DNA from: Stenotrophomonas rhizophila
GTDB taxonomy: Bacteria; Pseudomonadota; Gammaproteobacteria; Xanthomonadales; Xanthomonadaceae
Direction of reading: 5' to 3'
Length of the DNA stretch: 64,000 nucleotides
NCBI RefSeq assembly: GCF_003751305.1
Contig: NZ_RJKV01000001.1
Location: 725,586 to 789,585 of the forward strand
The position numbers were made by a program, and so were the translations under genes. The notes under the pieces are model-generated. The model worked only from the letters and a program-made list of their open reading frames with translations. It made no database searches and had not been told where the DNA came from. Below are positions 37,070 through 46,630 of this stretch, piece by piece. How positions within the stretch are numbered: the first letter of the stretch is position 1; each line of letters begins with the position of its first letter.

Positions 37070-39457
37070 GTGAATCGTTGTGTGCTTGCTGTAGCGGTGT
37101 TGTCCGTCCTTACCTTCGCCACGGCCGCCCATGCGCGTGCCGAGGCCGCCCCGGCAGGGAATGCCGCGGCCCCCGCCACCCTGGACACGATGATCGTCAC
37201 CGGCACGCGCGGCAGCAATCGCACGCAGTTCGACACGCTGGCCCCGGTGGACGTGTTCTCGCAGGAAGAGATCCAGGCGATCGAATCCTCCGACCTCAAC
37301 GACGTGCTGGCGCAGTTGGTGCCTTCGTTCGTGGTCCAGCGCATGCCGATGAACGACGGGCTTGTGTTCGTGCGGCCGGCCACGCTGCGCGGCCTTTCGC
37401 CGGACCAGACCCTGGTGCTGGTCAACGGCCGCCGCTTCCATCGCTCGGCGCTGCTGGGCGCGCGCGGCGCGCAGGGCCCGGACCTGGCACAGATTCCGGT
37501 GCATGCGATCCAGCGCATCGAAGTCCTGCGCGATGGCGCGTCGGCGCAGTACGGCTCGGACGCCATCGCCGGGGTGATCAACATCATCCTGGATGACCGC
37601 GTCGGCGGGGAACTGTCGCTGGGCCTGTCCGAATACAGCGAAGGCGATGGGACCGGTCGCAAGATCGGCGGCCGCCACGGCTTCGCGCTGGGTGACAAGG
37701 GCAGCCTGTCGCTGTTCGCCGACTGGGACAAATCCAATGCGACCTCGCGCAGCCGCCAGCGCGCCGATGCGATCGCCTTCCAGAACGCCCACCCGGATCT
37801 GGTCGTGCCCGATCCCGTGCAGCGCTGGGGCCAGCCGGACCTGGAAAACCGCCATTTCGGTTTCAACCTCAACCTGGCCTTGAGTGACAGCGTCGATCTG
37901 TACGGCTTCGGTCTGTACGGCCACGGCGAGGGCATCAGTGATTTCAACTGGCGCAATCCCGATGGCACCGCCTCGGTCTACAACCGCAGCCGTGTGTTCC
38001 CCGGCTGGGATGCGCGCAGCCTGTACCCGACCGGCTTCAGCCCGAAATACGGCAACGAACAGGACGACCTGCAGGGCGTGCTCGGTCTGCGCGGCTACTG
38101 GGGCGAACGCTGGCGCTGGGATGTGAGCGGCTCCTACGGGCGCAACCGCATCGACTACACGCTGGGCAACTCGATCAATGCCTCGCTCGGCCCGGACAGC
38201 CCCACCTCGTTCTACCTCGGCCGCCTCTCGCAGGAAGAGAAAAACCTCAACGCGGATATCGTCTATTCGCTGCCGGTCAGCGCGCTGGCCGCACCGATCA
38301 ACATCGCCTTCGGCGCCGAGACGCGCGAGGAAACCTACGGGGTGGATGCGGGTGATCCGGCGTCGTATGCGATCGGGCCTGGGGCGGTCACCGGCCTGGC
38401 CGGTGGTGCCAACGGTGCGCCGGGCTTCAGCGCGGCCAATGCCGGGCGCTGGAGCCAGCGCAGCCGCGCGGCCTACATCGATGTCGAAGCGCCGTTGACC
38501 GCGCGCTGGACGGTCGGCGCAGCCACCCGCTACGAGCACTTCTCGGCCTTCGGTGAGAGCGTGGACGGCAAGCTCTCCAGCCGCTTCGAGTTCACTCCTG
38601 ACCTGGCCGTGCGCGGCTCGGTCTCCACCGGCTTCCGCGCGCCAACGCCCGGCCAGCTGTACACCCAGAGCACCCAGCAGGGCCTGGATACCGTGACCTT
38701 GCAGGTGTTCACCACTGGCCGCCTTTCGCCCAGCGATCCGCTGGCGATCCAGCTCGGTGCCCAACCGCTCAAGCCGGAGCAATCGCGCACCGCCTCGCTC
38801 GGCCTGACCTGGAAGAACGACCTGGGCTTCTCCGGCTCGGTGGACCTGTACGACATCAAGGTCACCGACCGTTTCAGCCAGTCGGCCTCGTTCGCGGTGC
38901 CGGCCGGCGTGCCCAATCCGCTGGCCTATACCTCGGTGAGCTTCTACACCAACGACTTCGACACGACCACGCGCGGTGTGGATGTGGTGGCCAGCCACAC
39001 GACCGCACTCGGTGCGGGACGGCTGAGCACCACCCTGGGCTACAACTACAACCAGACCCAGGTCGACAGCGGCGCGACCGGCGTGGCCACCAATGACAGC
39101 CAGCGCCGCATCTTCGAAGAGCGCCTGCCGCGGCAGAAGGCCACGCTCAGCAGCACGTACGCGTGGGGGCGCTTCAGCGTACTCGGCAAGCTGCGATACT
39201 ACGGGGCATGGACAGACTCTTCGGGCAATGCCACGGGCGATATCTTCCAGCGCTTCGGGGCGATGAGCTTCGTCGATCTGGCGGTGAGCTGGAACGTCAC
39301 CGAGCAGCAGACGCTGCGGATCGGCGCGGACAATCTCTTCGACCGCTATCCCGACGAGGCCAGCTTCCAGGCCAGCCGTGGGCTGATCTACTCGCGGAAC
39401 GCGCCGTATGACACCGATGGCCGCAACCTTTACGCCGAATACCGGATCCGTTACTGA
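37070..39457 (+). CDS. TonB-dependent outer-membrane receptor (siderophore-type)
   Basis: A 795-residue receptor with a signal peptide (about 1-23) and a TonB box region (LDTMIVTGTR, about 40-49). The plug domain (about 55-170) has VLVNGRRFHRSAL, IQRIEVLRDGASAQYGSDAIAG and GVINIIL. A 22-strand barrel ends in EYRIRY with a terminal aromatic residue. The Fur box upstream points to ferric-siderophore uptake; the ligand is unknown. Its stop overlaps the start of the PLP enzyme by 1 nt (TGATG), so the two are translated together. Confidence 0.93.
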   Translation: MNRCVLAVAVLSVLTFATAAHARAEAAPAGNAAAPATLDTMIVTGTRGSNRTQFDTLAPVDVFSQEEIQAIESSDLNDVLAQLVPSFVVQRMPMNDGLVFVRPATLRGLSPDQTLVLVNGRRFHRSALLGARGAQGPDLAQIPVHAIQRIEVLRDGASAQYGSDAIAGVINIILDDRVGGELSLGLSEYSEGDGTGRKIGGRHGFALGDKGSLSLFADWDKSNATSRSRQRADAIAFQNAHPDLVVPDPVQRWGQPDLENRHFGFNLNLALSDSVDLYGFGLYGHGEGISDFNWRNPDGTASVYNRSRVFPGWDARSLYPTGFSPKYGNEQDDLQGVLGLRGYWGERWRWDVSGSYGRNRIDYTLGNSINASLGPDSPTSFYLGRLSQEEKNLNADIVYSLPVSALAAPINIAFGAETREETYGVDAGDPASYAIGPGAVTGLAGGANGAPGFSAANAGRWSQRSRAAYIDVEAPLTARWTVGAATRYEHFSAFGESVDGKLSSRFEFTPDLAVRGSVSTGFRAPTPGQLYTQSTQQGLDTVTLQVFTTGRLSPSDPLAIQLGAQPLKPEQSRTASLGLTWKNDLGFSGSVDLYDIKVTDRFSQSASFAVPAGVPNPLAYTSVSFYTNDFDTTTRGVDVVASHTTALGAGRLSTTLGYNYNQTQVDSGATGVATNDSQRRIFEERLPRQKATLSSTYAWGRFSVLGKLRYYGAWTDSSGNATGDIFQRFGAMSFVDLAVSWNVTEQQTLRIGADNLFDRYPDEASFQASRGLIYSRNAPYDTDGRNLYAEYRIRY

Positions 39458-40752
39458 TGGACCGACAACGACGACACCTGCTGCGTGGCGCACTGGCCCT
39501 GCCAGTCGCCGCGGCGCTGTCCGGTGCGACCGCCATGGGCGCTGAGCCGATGGCCCTGCCGGCGGTGGGCACGCGCACGCCGGCCGAGCTGGCCGCCGAC
39601 GATGGCTGGTGGGCACAGATCCGCGCGCTGTATGACCTCACCGACGAGGTCGTGATGCTGGACAACGGCTACTGGGGCGCGATGGCGCGCCCGGTGCTGC
39701 AGGCCTACCAGCAGGCCACCGCCACGGTGAATGCCGGCAACGCCTGGTTCGGGCGGCTCGCGTTTCCACCGCTGTTTGAACAGGCCCGCGTGCGTCTTGC
39801 GCAGGTGCTGGGGGTGGAGACTGACGAGATCGTACTCACCCGCGGTGCCACCGAGGCGATGCAGGTGCTGATCGGCAGCTACCGCGGGCTGTCGCCGGGC
39901 GATGCGGTGATGTACGCCGACACCGACTACGACAGCATGATCAGCGCGATGCAGTGGCTGCAGGCCCGGCGCGGCGTGCAGCCGGTGGCGATCACGTTGC
40001 CCGAGCCGTTCGACCACGACAGCATCGTGGAGACGTACCGCCGCGCGCTGGCCGCCAACCCGCGCGTGCGCCTGCTGCTGCTGACCCACGTCAACCACCG
40101 CAACGGCATGCTGCTGCCGGTGGCCGAGATCGCCGCACTGGCCAGGGCGGCCGGCGTGGAGGTGCTGCTCGACGCCGCGCACGGCATCGGCCAGGTGGAC
40201 ACGCCGCTGCGCGCGCTGGGCGTGGATTTCATCGGGATCAACCTGCACAAGTGGATCGGCGCGCCGGTCGGTGTCGGGGCGGTATATGTCCGCCGCGGGC
40301 GGGTGCGCGATCTGGATCCGTACATGGGCGAGCAGGACCACGACGACATCCGTACCCGCGTTCACACCGGCACGGTCAATTTCGCGGCGTACATGGCGTT
40401 GCCGGTCGCGCTGGACCTGCACCAGCACATCGGCGTAGCCAACAAGCGTGCGCGGCTGCTGCGCCTGCGCAATCAGTGGATAGACGCGTTGCGCGGTGAC
40501 GAACGCATCCAACTGCTCGGCTCGGACGACCCGCGCCTGTCCAGCGCGATCACCTCGTTCCGGCTGCGCGGACAGACCACGATGCGCGACAACACGGCTA
40601 CCTCGCAGCGGATGGTCAAGCAGTCCGGCGTGTTCGTGGTGCCGCGCGAAGGGCTGGCTTCGGGCGCCTGTCTGCGGGTGACGCCGGGCATCTTCAGCAC
40701 GCCGGCGCAGATGGAGGCATTGGTGGTGGCGGTGCGCGCGGTCGCGGGCTGA
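39457..40752 (+). CDS. Tat-exported PvdN-like PLP enzyme (aminotransferase class V)
   Basis: A 431-residue fold-type I PLP enzyme of the isopenicillin-N-epimerase/PvdN group. The N terminus is a Tat signal (QRRHLLRGALALPVAAAL), so the folded holoenzyme should reach the periplasm. The PLP-binding Lys is Lys265 in NLHKWIGAP; LLDAAHGIGQ and TRGATEAMQ complete the cofactor site. PvdN matures pyoverdine in the Pseudomonas periplasm. Here the gene is coupled to a Fur-boxed TonB receptor, and no pyoverdine biosynthesis gene is seen in the window. It may process a siderophore taken up by that receptor; this is inference. Confidence 0.85.
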   Translation: MDRQRRHLLRGALALPVAAALSGATAMGAEPMALPAVGTRTPAELAADDGWWAQIRALYDLTDEVVMLDNGYWGAMARPVLQAYQQATATVNAGNAWFGRLAFPPLFEQARVRLAQVLGVETDEIVLTRGATEAMQVLIGSYRGLSPGDAVMYADTDYDSMISAMQWLQARRGVQPVAITLPEPFDHDSIVETYRRALAANPRVRLLLLTHVNHRNGMLLPVAEIAALARAAGVEVLLDAAHGIGQVDTPLRALGVDFIGINLHKWIGAPVGVGAVYVRRGRVRDLDPYMGEQDHDDIRTRVHTGTVNFAAYMALPVALDLHQHIGVANKRARLLRLRNQWIDALRGDERIQLLGSDDPRLSSAITSFRLRGQTTMRDNTATSQRMVKQSGVFVVPREGLASGACLRVTPGIFSTPAQMEALVVAVRAVAG

Positions 40753-40764
40753 GCTACCCAACGG

Positions 40765-40788
40765 CGCTGCCGGGCTGGCTCGGCAGCG
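40765..40788. terminator. Hairpin between convergent PvdN-like and DUF4124 genes
   Basis: A perfect 8-bp stem CGCTGCCG/CGGCAGCG with an 8-nt loop lies between the two stop codons. It lacks a T-run on either side, so termination is only a guess. Confidence 0.45.
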
Positions 40789-40803
40789 TCTCTGCAGGTG
40801 ACA

Positions 40804-41205
40804 TCAACGGGCAGCGCAGGCCTGTGCAACGGCGTCGTTGATGCGTTGCGGCGCGCTTTGTCCACTCAGGGTTTCAGCAAGATCGCGGCGGAAGCGCAGT
40901 TCATCGCACTTCTCCGGATCGGCGGCGCTGCTGATCACCGTGCCTCGGACGGGGGGCTGACCACGACCGGCATCGGCCTGCATGCGCTTGCGGGCGACAT
41001 ACAGATCGCGCTCGGCGCGGGTGCGCTCTTCCCAGGTCAGGTTCGGGTCTTTGACGATCGGGCGGGTCACCCCGGTGTCCTGATGGGCTGGGCAGGGCAC
41101 GGTCTGGTAGATCGTCTGCGTGCCCTCCTGGCACTTGTACACGCGCTGGGCATACGCATTGCCGGCCAGCGCACACAGCGCCAGCATTGTCGCGGTCCTT
41201 CTCAT
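40804..41205 (-). CDS. Secreted DUF4124-type protein
   Basis: A 133-residue exported protein with a signal peptide (about 1-19, GNAYAQ) and then a DUF4124-like segment (VYKCQEGTQTIYQTVPC). A charged helix (about 55-80) and two further Cys near the end (KCDELRF, AQACAAR) follow. DUF4124 proteins are common periplasmic proteins of proteobacteria with no settled function. A second ATG six codons in is possible. Confidence 0.8.
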   Translation of the reverse strand: MRRTATMLALCALAGNAYAQRVYKCQEGTQTIYQTVPCPAHQDTGVTRPIVKDPNLTWEERTRAERDLYVARKRMQADAGRGQPPVRGTVISSAADPEKCDELRFRRDLAETLSGQSAPQRINDAVAQACAAR

Positions 41206-41295
41206 GGCTCCCCCGTCGGGCCCCCTTGGCCCGGAATGCGCGCGAGCATACCCGGTTGGTCCGTCAAAAACACCGGTCGCGCATCTACCCGCTGC

Positions 41296-42588
41296 TTACC
41301 AGCGGAACCACACCGTCAGTGCATGCAGGATCACGCCGATCAGGCCACCGACCAGGGTGCCGTTGAAGCGGATGAACTGCAGGTCGCGGCCGACGCTCAG
41401 TTCCAGCTGCTCGACCAGATGGCGTTCGTCCCAGCTTTTGACGGTCTGCGCGATGTGCTCGGTGACGCCGCTGCGCAGCCGCGTGGTCAGGCGCTCGGCA
41501 CCCTCCATCAGGTGCTGGTTGAGTGCTTCGCGCAGTGACGGGTCGGCCTGCAGCGCCTCGCCCACGGAGGCCAGGCTGCGGCGCAGGTGACCGGCCAGTG
41601 CGGAGTCTTCGCTGGCCAGGTCGGCACGCAGGCTGGCGTGGATGCGCGCCCACAGGCCCTGCACGTATTCCTGCACGGCCGGGTGGTCGATCACCTGCTG
41701 TTTGAGCTGTTCCACCTTCTCGGCCAAGGCCGGGTCTTCGCGCAGCCGCTGGATGTAATCGCTCAGCCAGGTTTCGTAATCGCGCCGCAGCGGATGCTCC
41801 GGCTGGGCCAGGATCTGCTGCAGTTCTTCCAGCACCGCGTGCGCCAGGCGCTCGGCAAGGGTATCGCCGATCTCATCGATCGGTTTGACCCAGTTGACCG
41901 TGCTGGCCAGCTTGGGCCACTCGCGTTGGATGTAGCCCACGATCAACGTGGACGCGCGGTCTTTGACCTTCTCATTGCCCAGCCATTCGCTGATCCGGGT
42001 CAGGCCTTCATCCAGCACGCGCTGGTGGCGGTTGTCAGCGGTGAGCAGGCCGAGCAGTTCGCCCGCGGTGGCCGCCGCATTCCACTGCCGCAGCTGCTGG
42101 ATCACAAAGCCCTGGATGCTGCGGCGGACGGCGGCCTCATCCAGGAAGTCCAGCGCCTGCAGCGCCCAGCCGCGCGCCATGTCGGCCAGCATGCGGGCCC
42201 GCGCGGGTTCAGCCAGCCAACTGCCCAGACGGCTGGCCGGATCGAACACCTGCAGCCGGGCCAGCAGGGCCTGCGGTTCCAGGAACTGGTCGCGCACGAA
42301 CAGCGCCAGGCTGTCGGCGATCCGGTCCTTGCTGCGCGGGATGATCGCGGTATGCGGGATGGGCAGGCCGAGCGGGCGCCGGAACAGGGCCACCACCGCG
42401 AACCAGTCGGCCAGCGCGCCGACCGCGGCAGCCTCGCAGAAGGCCGAGACCCAGGCCCAGATGCCGCGTTCGCCGTGCCAGTGGCTGACCGCGAAGCCGG
42501 CCAGCATCGCCACCAGCATGGCCAGGGCGATCAGTTTGAGCCGGCGCAGCTGGGCGCGGCGCGGGTCGGGAGGGGAGGTGGGCGTCAT
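41296..42588 (-). CDS. DUF445 family membrane protein
   Basis: A 430-residue protein with a TM hairpin near the N terminus (about 20-70). It carries the DUF445 signature GALADWFAVVALFRRP followed by IPHTAIIPRSKDRIA. A long amphipathic helical middle rich in Glu/Gln/Leu and a C-terminal TM (about 405-428, LVGGLIGVILHALTV) follow. The family is widespread (YjiN-like) but its function is unknown. It ends near the DUF4124 gene, in the same orientation. Confidence 0.88.
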   Translation of the reverse strand: MTPTSPPDPRRAQLRRLKLIALAMLVAMLAGFAVSHWHGERGIWAWVSAFCEAAAVGALADWFAVVALFRRPLGLPIPHTAIIPRSKDRIADSLALFVRDQFLEPQALLARLQVFDPASRLGSWLAEPARARMLADMARGWALQALDFLDEAAVRRSIQGFVIQQLRQWNAAATAGELLGLLTADNRHQRVLDEGLTRISEWLGNEKVKDRASTLIVGYIQREWPKLASTVNWVKPIDEIGDTLAERLAHAVLEELQQILAQPEHPLRRDYETWLSDYIQRLREDPALAEKVEQLKQQVIDHPAVQEYVQGLWARIHASLRADLASEDSALAGHLRRSLASVGEALQADPSLREALNQHLMEGAERLTTRLRSGVTEHIAQTVKSWDERHLVEQLELSVGRDLQFIRFNGTLVGGLIGVILHALTVWFRW

Positions 42589-42622
42589 TGCGGCAGTTTA
42601 ACGACCCCGGCATGAGCAACAG

Positions 42623-42698
42623 GTAGTGCCGGCCGCTGGCCGGCAACCAGGCCCCCATCCGGAAGCCGTTGGCGTTGCCGGCCAGCGGCCGGCACTAC
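42623..42698. repeat. Inverted pair of GTAG-headed REP palindromes
   Basis: GTAG plus TGCCGGCC-GCT-GGCCGGCA (42623-42645) faces TGCCGGCC-AGC-GGCCGGCA plus CTAC (42676-42698), 30 nt apart. This is the typical SMAG dimer, with a core different from the AGCCACGC copies. It fills the gap between the ParB-like and DUF445 genes. Confidence 0.9.
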
Positions 42699-42699
42699 C

Positions 42700-43575
42700 T
42701 CAGATGTCCGCCACCTGCCTGCGCAGCACGGCCAGCTGCTGACGCAGGGTGTCGTTCTCCAGGGTCAGCGCGATGATGCGCTGGCGCAGCTCGGCCGGGC
42801 CTTCGCCCAATGCGTTGAGCGCATCGGCGATCTCGGCGGCGCGGCTGTGGTCGACCTCGGCGTCGCCATCGGCACTGTGCAGCACCTCCTGCGCGGGCTT
42901 GCGCGGCTTGCGCTTGGACTCGCGCACACGCTTGGCGGCCTGCTTGAGCTCGTCCTTGCCGGCGGCGGCCGCGGCACGCTGTTCGTCTTCCGGCAGATCG
43001 GCCACGGCGGCCGCGGCACTGATCGAGATCACCCCGGTCTTGACCGCTTCCACCAGCTCCGGCGCGGCCTGCTTGTGGATGCGCTCGATCATCGTCACCT
43101 GGCTGCTGCTCAGCCGGGCTTCGCGCGCCATGTCGGCGCGGCTGACCTTCGGCGCGGCGGCCCATGGCGGGCTGTCCTCGTCACCGGCGTCGGCCGGGCC
43201 GCTGATCTCGCCGTCGCTTTCCTTCTGCAACTGGGCCTGATCGGCACGGTGGCGCTCGGCCAGGATGTCGCGCTTGCGCAGCGCCAGCACGCCGCGCTGG
43301 AAATCGGACACGCTGCGGCGGCCCAGGTGCTGTTCGATCATCCACAGGTGGACGTCATCCATCGACTGGAAGCGGGTGTTCTGGATCGTCTGGAACGGCA
43401 GGCCGTGCTTCTGGCAGATGCCGTAGCGGTTGTGGCCATCGACCAGCACCTCGCCCCACAGCACCAGCGCATCGCGGCAGCCCTCGGCGAGGATGCTGCG
43501 CTCCAGCGCGTCATGCTCGTCCTGCGTCAGCGGGTCGATGTAGGCCTTGAGTTCTTCTTTGACGACAATGTCCAT
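42700..43575 (-). CDS. ParB-like nuclease-domain protein
   Basis: A 291-residue protein with a ParB/Srx-like N-terminal domain (about 1-95; PLTQDEHDALERSI, GEVLVDGHNRYGI). An HTH-like middle (about 145-185; VSRADMAREARLSSSQVTMIERI) and a C-terminal helix likely to form a coiled coil (about 255-291) follow. No ParA partner and no parS site are apparent, so it is not the chromosomal segregation ParB. Similar proteins are labelled plasmid replication/partition-related in Xanthomonas. It may be a transcription factor or remnant of a mobile element. Confidence 0.75.
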   Translation of the reverse strand: MDIVVKEELKAYIDPLTQDEHDALERSILAEGCRDALVLWGEVLVDGHNRYGICQKHGLPFQTIQNTRFQSMDDVHLWMIEQHLGRRSVSDFQRGVLALRKRDILAERHRADQAQLQKESDGEISGPADAGDEDSPPWAAAPKVSRADMAREARLSSSQVTMIERIHKQAAPELVEAVKTGVISISAAAAVADLPEDEQRAAAAAGKDELKQAAKRVRESKRKPRKPAQEVLHSADGDAEVDHSRAAEIADALNALGEGPAELRQRIIALTLENDTLRQQLAVLRRQVADI

Positions 43576-43654
43576 GCAATCCGGTACGCGAGCGAAACGT
43601 GACCGACCATTGTAAGGATCGCGGCGGTCGCCGTCGTCGCCGGCGGATTCAGGC

Positions 43655-45007
43655 TCAGCCGGTGGCGCGGATCATGTCGCCCAGCACGTCCACGATGCGG
43701 TCGATGTGGCTGCGCTCCAGGATCAGCGGGGGCGACAGGGCGATCACGTCGCCGGTGCAGCGCACCAGCAGTTGGCCGTCGCGGAAGCAGCGCTCGAACA
43801 CCTCGTAGCCACGCGCGCCGGGGGCATCCTTGCGCGGCATCAGCTCGACCGCACCGATCAGCCCGAAGTTGCGGATGTCCACCACGTGCGGCAAGCCGCG
43901 CAGGCTGTGCAGCCGTTCCTGCCAGTAGTCACCCAACTCGATGGCGCGCTCGAACAGATGCTCCTCGGCGTAGGTATCCAGGGCAGCGAGGGCCGCTGCG
44001 CAGGCAAGCGGGTGGCCGGAATAGGTGTAGCCATGGAAGAACTCGATCGCAGCCGCCGGCCCTTGCATGAAGGCGCCGTGGATCGCATCGCTGGCAAGCA
44101 CTGCGCCCATCGGCACCGCGCCATTGGTCAGCCCCTTGGCCAGGGTCATCAGGTCCGGGGTGACGCCGAAGCGCTGCGCGGCAAAGGCGTTGCCGACCCG
44201 GCCGAAACCGGTGATCACCTCATCGAAGACCAGCAGGATGCCGTGCTGGTCGCAGATCTCGCGCAGGCGCTGCAGATAGCCCGGCGCGGGCAGGATCACC
44301 CCCGCCGAGCCGGCGATCGGCTCGACGAACACCGCCGCGATGGTGGACGCATCGTGCAACGCGATCAAACGTTCCAGGTCTTCTGCGAGTTCGGCGCCGT
44401 GGCGCGGCAGGCCGGGGCTGAAGGCATTGCGCTCCAGATCGAGCGTGTGGCGCAGGAAATCGCTGCCGGCCAACAACGGCCCGAACGTCTTGCGGTTGTT
44501 GGGCAGGCCGCCGATCGACAGGCCGCCGAAGCCCACGCCGTGATAGGCCTTCTCGCGGCCGATGAAGCGGGTGCGATGGCCCTCGCCGCGCAGGCGGTGG
44601 TAGGCCAGGGCGATCTTCATGGCGGTGTCGACTGCTTCGGAGCCGGAGTTGGTGAAGAACGCATGGTTCAAGCGGGCCGGTGCCAGTGCAGCCAAGCGCT
44701 CGGCCAGCACGAACGGCAACGGCGAGCCCATCTGGAACGGTGGCGCGAAATCCAGCGTGGCCGCCTGCTGCTGGATCGCCTGCACGATCCGCGGCCGCGC
44801 ATGACCGGCGTTGCAGCACCACAGGCCGGCCGCGCCATCCAGGATCGGACGGTCGTCGATGTCGTGGTAGTACATGCCCTCGGCGCGTACCAGCAGACGC
44901 GGGGCGGCCTTGAACTGGCGGTTGGCGGTGAACGGCATCCAGTAGGCATCCAGGTCTGCGGGTGCCTGGCTGGCCAGAGTCGACAACGACGAATCGGAAC
45001 GAGGCAT
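43655..45007 (-). CDS. Class III omega-amino acid:pyruvate aminotransferase
   Basis: A 450-residue PLP transaminase. The PLP Lys is Lys291 in TLAKGLTNGAVP, FDEVITGFGR supplies the cofactor Asp, and SGSEAVDTAMK binds phosphate. The N terminus (LDAYWMPFTANRQFK) is that of beta-alanine/omega-amino acid:pyruvate transaminases. It lies divergent from puuC, and other polyamine genes occur near 54-62 kb. A role in transaminating GABA, beta-alanine or a polyamine is therefore plausible but unproven. Confidence 0.88.
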   Translation of the reverse strand: MPRSDSSLSTLASQAPADLDAYWMPFTANRQFKAAPRLLVRAEGMYYHDIDDRPILDGAAGLWCCNAGHARPRIVQAIQQQAATLDFAPPFQMGSPLPFVLAERLAALAPARLNHAFFTNSGSEAVDTAMKIALAYHRLRGEGHRTRFIGREKAYHGVGFGGLSIGGLPNNRKTFGPLLAGSDFLRHTLDLERNAFSPGLPRHGAELAEDLERLIALHDASTIAAVFVEPIAGSAGVILPAPGYLQRLREICDQHGILLVFDEVITGFGRVGNAFAAQRFGVTPDLMTLAKGLTNGAVPMGAVLASDAIHGAFMQGPAAAIEFFHGYTYSGHPLACAAALAALDTYAEEHLFERAIELGDYWQERLHSLRGLPHVVDIRNFGLIGAVELMPRKDAPGARGYEVFERCFRDGQLLVRCTGDVIALSPPLILERSHIDRIVDVLGDMIRATG

Positions 45008-45075
45008 GAGGCACTCCGCAAGGGCGCGATGGTCACGACTTTATCGCACTCGCCTCACGTCAACCCGTGACGGCG

Positions 45076-45098
45076 CCGGGTATAACCGCTTTACCCGG
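45076..45098. promoter_or_regulatory. Inverted repeat in the transaminase/puuC divergent region
   Basis: CCGGGTA and TACCCGG, separated by 9 nt, form a perfect 7-bp inverted repeat in the gap between the divergent genes. It could be the operator of a local regulator; no regulator gene lies nearby. Confidence 0.45.
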
Positions 45099-45121
45099 AT
45101 GAGTAAATGAGGACGACGCCG

Positions 45122-46624
45122 ATGACCACCGCACGCACCCGTGACGACTGGCAACGCCAGGCCGATGCACTGACCTTCCAAGGCCAGGCGTTCATCGATG
45201 GGCGCTACGTCGACGCAGCCAGCGGCGCACGTTACGACTGCATCAGCCCGATCGATGGCCGCGTGCTGGTGCAGGTGGCCGATGCCGATACGGCGGACGT
45301 CGACCGTGCGGTCGCGGCGGCACGGCGCAGTTTCGATGCGGGCGACTGGTCGCGGGCTGCGCCCTCTCATCGCAAGCAGGTGCTGCTGCGGCTGGCCGAT
45401 CTGGTTGAACAGCATGCCGATGAGCTTGCGTTGCTGGAAACCCTGGATATGGGCAAGCCGGTGCGCGACGCACGCCAAGGTGATCTTGCCGGTGTGTTGC
45501 GTTGCCTGCGCTGGACCGCCGAGGCGGTGGACAAGGTGTATGGCGAAGTCGCCCCGACCGCGCTCGACACGCTGGGCCTGATCACCCGCGAGCCGGTGGG
45601 CGTGGTGGCGGTGATCGTGCCGTGGAACTTCCCGCTGCTGATGGCCTCGTGGAAGATCGCGCCGGCCTTGGCGGCGGGCAATTCCGTGGTGCTCAAACCC
45701 TCCGAGCGCTCGCCGCTGAGTGCGATCCGGCTGGCGGCGCTGGTGGCCGAGGCGGGGGTGCCTGATGGTGTGTTCAACGTGCTGCCGGGCCACGGCGAGC
45801 GCACCGGCGAACCGTTGGCGCTGCACATGGATGTGGATGCGCTGGCGTTCACCGGGTCTACCGCCGTGGGCCGCCGGTTGCTGCAATGCGCCGGGAAATC
45901 GAATCTCAAGCGCACCTGGCTGGAGTGCGGCGGCAAGAGCCCGAACCTGGTGTTCGCCGACGCGCCCGATCTGGACAAAGCTGCGCAGGCGGCAGCCACC
46001 GCGATCTTCTACAACCAGGGCGAGGTGTGCACGGCCGGCTCGCGTTTACTGGTCCAGCGCTCGATCAAGGACGCGTTCGTGGCACGGGTGCTGGCGCATG
46101 GCCGGCATATGCAGCCGCAGCATCCCTTCGAGCCGGACGCCGCGATGGGCGCACTGGTCGACGAGGCGCATGCAGGCCGCGTGCTGGATTACGTAGCACG
46201 CGGTGAGGCCGATGGCGCGCGCCTGCTGCTGGGCGGCAAGCGGCTGGAGGTCGTGCCCGGTGGCAGCTACGTGGAGCCAACGGTATTCGACGAGGTCGAT
46301 CCGCAGCACACCATCGCCCGCGAGGAGATCTTCGGGCCGGTGCTGTCGGTGCTCACCTTCGATCACGAAGACGACGCACTGCGCATGGCCAATGATTCGA
46401 TCTACGGGCTGGCCGCCGGTGTGTGGACACGCGACCTTGGCCGGGCACATCGGGTGGCACGCGGGCTGCGGGCCGGCAGTGTCTGGGTGAACCAGTGGGA
46501 TGGCGGCGACATGACCGCGCCGTTCGGGGGCTACAAGCAGTCCGGTATCGGCCGCGACAAATCCCTGCACGCCTTCGACAAGTACACCGAACTCAAGGCG
46601 ACCTGGATCCATCTGGGCGGGTAA
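45122..46624 (+). CDS. puuC: Gamma-glutamyl-gamma-aminobutyraldehyde dehydrogenase (PuuC-type)
   Basis: A 500-residue NAD(P)+ aldehyde dehydrogenase of the PuuC/AldH group. Motifs: [21 protein letters not shown], catalytic Glu in LECGGKSPN, catalytic Cys in GEVCTAGSR, and the C-terminal [12 protein letters not shown]. It oxidises the aldehyde made by PuuB from gamma-glutamylputrescine. The ATG at 45122 is preferred; an in-frame ATG five codons earlier is possible. It is separated by about 8 kb from the other puu genes. Confidence 0.88.
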   Translation: MTTARTRDDWQRQADALTFQGQAFIDGRYVDAASGARYDCISPIDGRVLVQVADADTADVDRAVAAARRSFDAGDWSRAAPSHRKQVLLRLADLVEQHADELALLETLDMGKPVRDARQGDLAGVLRCLRWTAEAVDKVYGEVAPTALDTLGLITREPVGVVAVIVPWNFPLLMASWKIAPALAAGNSVVLKPSERSPLSAIRLAALVAEAGVPDGVFNVLPGHGERTGEPLALHMDVDALAFTGSTAVGRRLLQCAGKSNLKRTWLECGGKSPNLVFADAPDLDKAAQAAATAIFYNQGEVCTAGSRLLVQRSIKDAFVARVLAHGRHMQPQHPFEPDAAMGALVDEAHAGRVLDYVARGEADGARLLLGGKRLEVVPGGSYVEPTVFDEVDPQHTIAREEIFGPVLSVLTFDHEDDALRMANDSIYGLAAGVWTRDLGRAHRVARGLRAGSVWVNQWDGGDMTAPFGGYKQSGIGRDKSLHAFDKYTELKATWIHLGG

Positions 46625-46630
46625 CGCCGG

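Noticed and set aside
36884..39616. A 910-codon open frame antisense to the TonB receptor
   Set aside because: The plus strand encodes a complete receptor with signal peptide and C-terminal aromatic; the antisense product has no recognisable fold.
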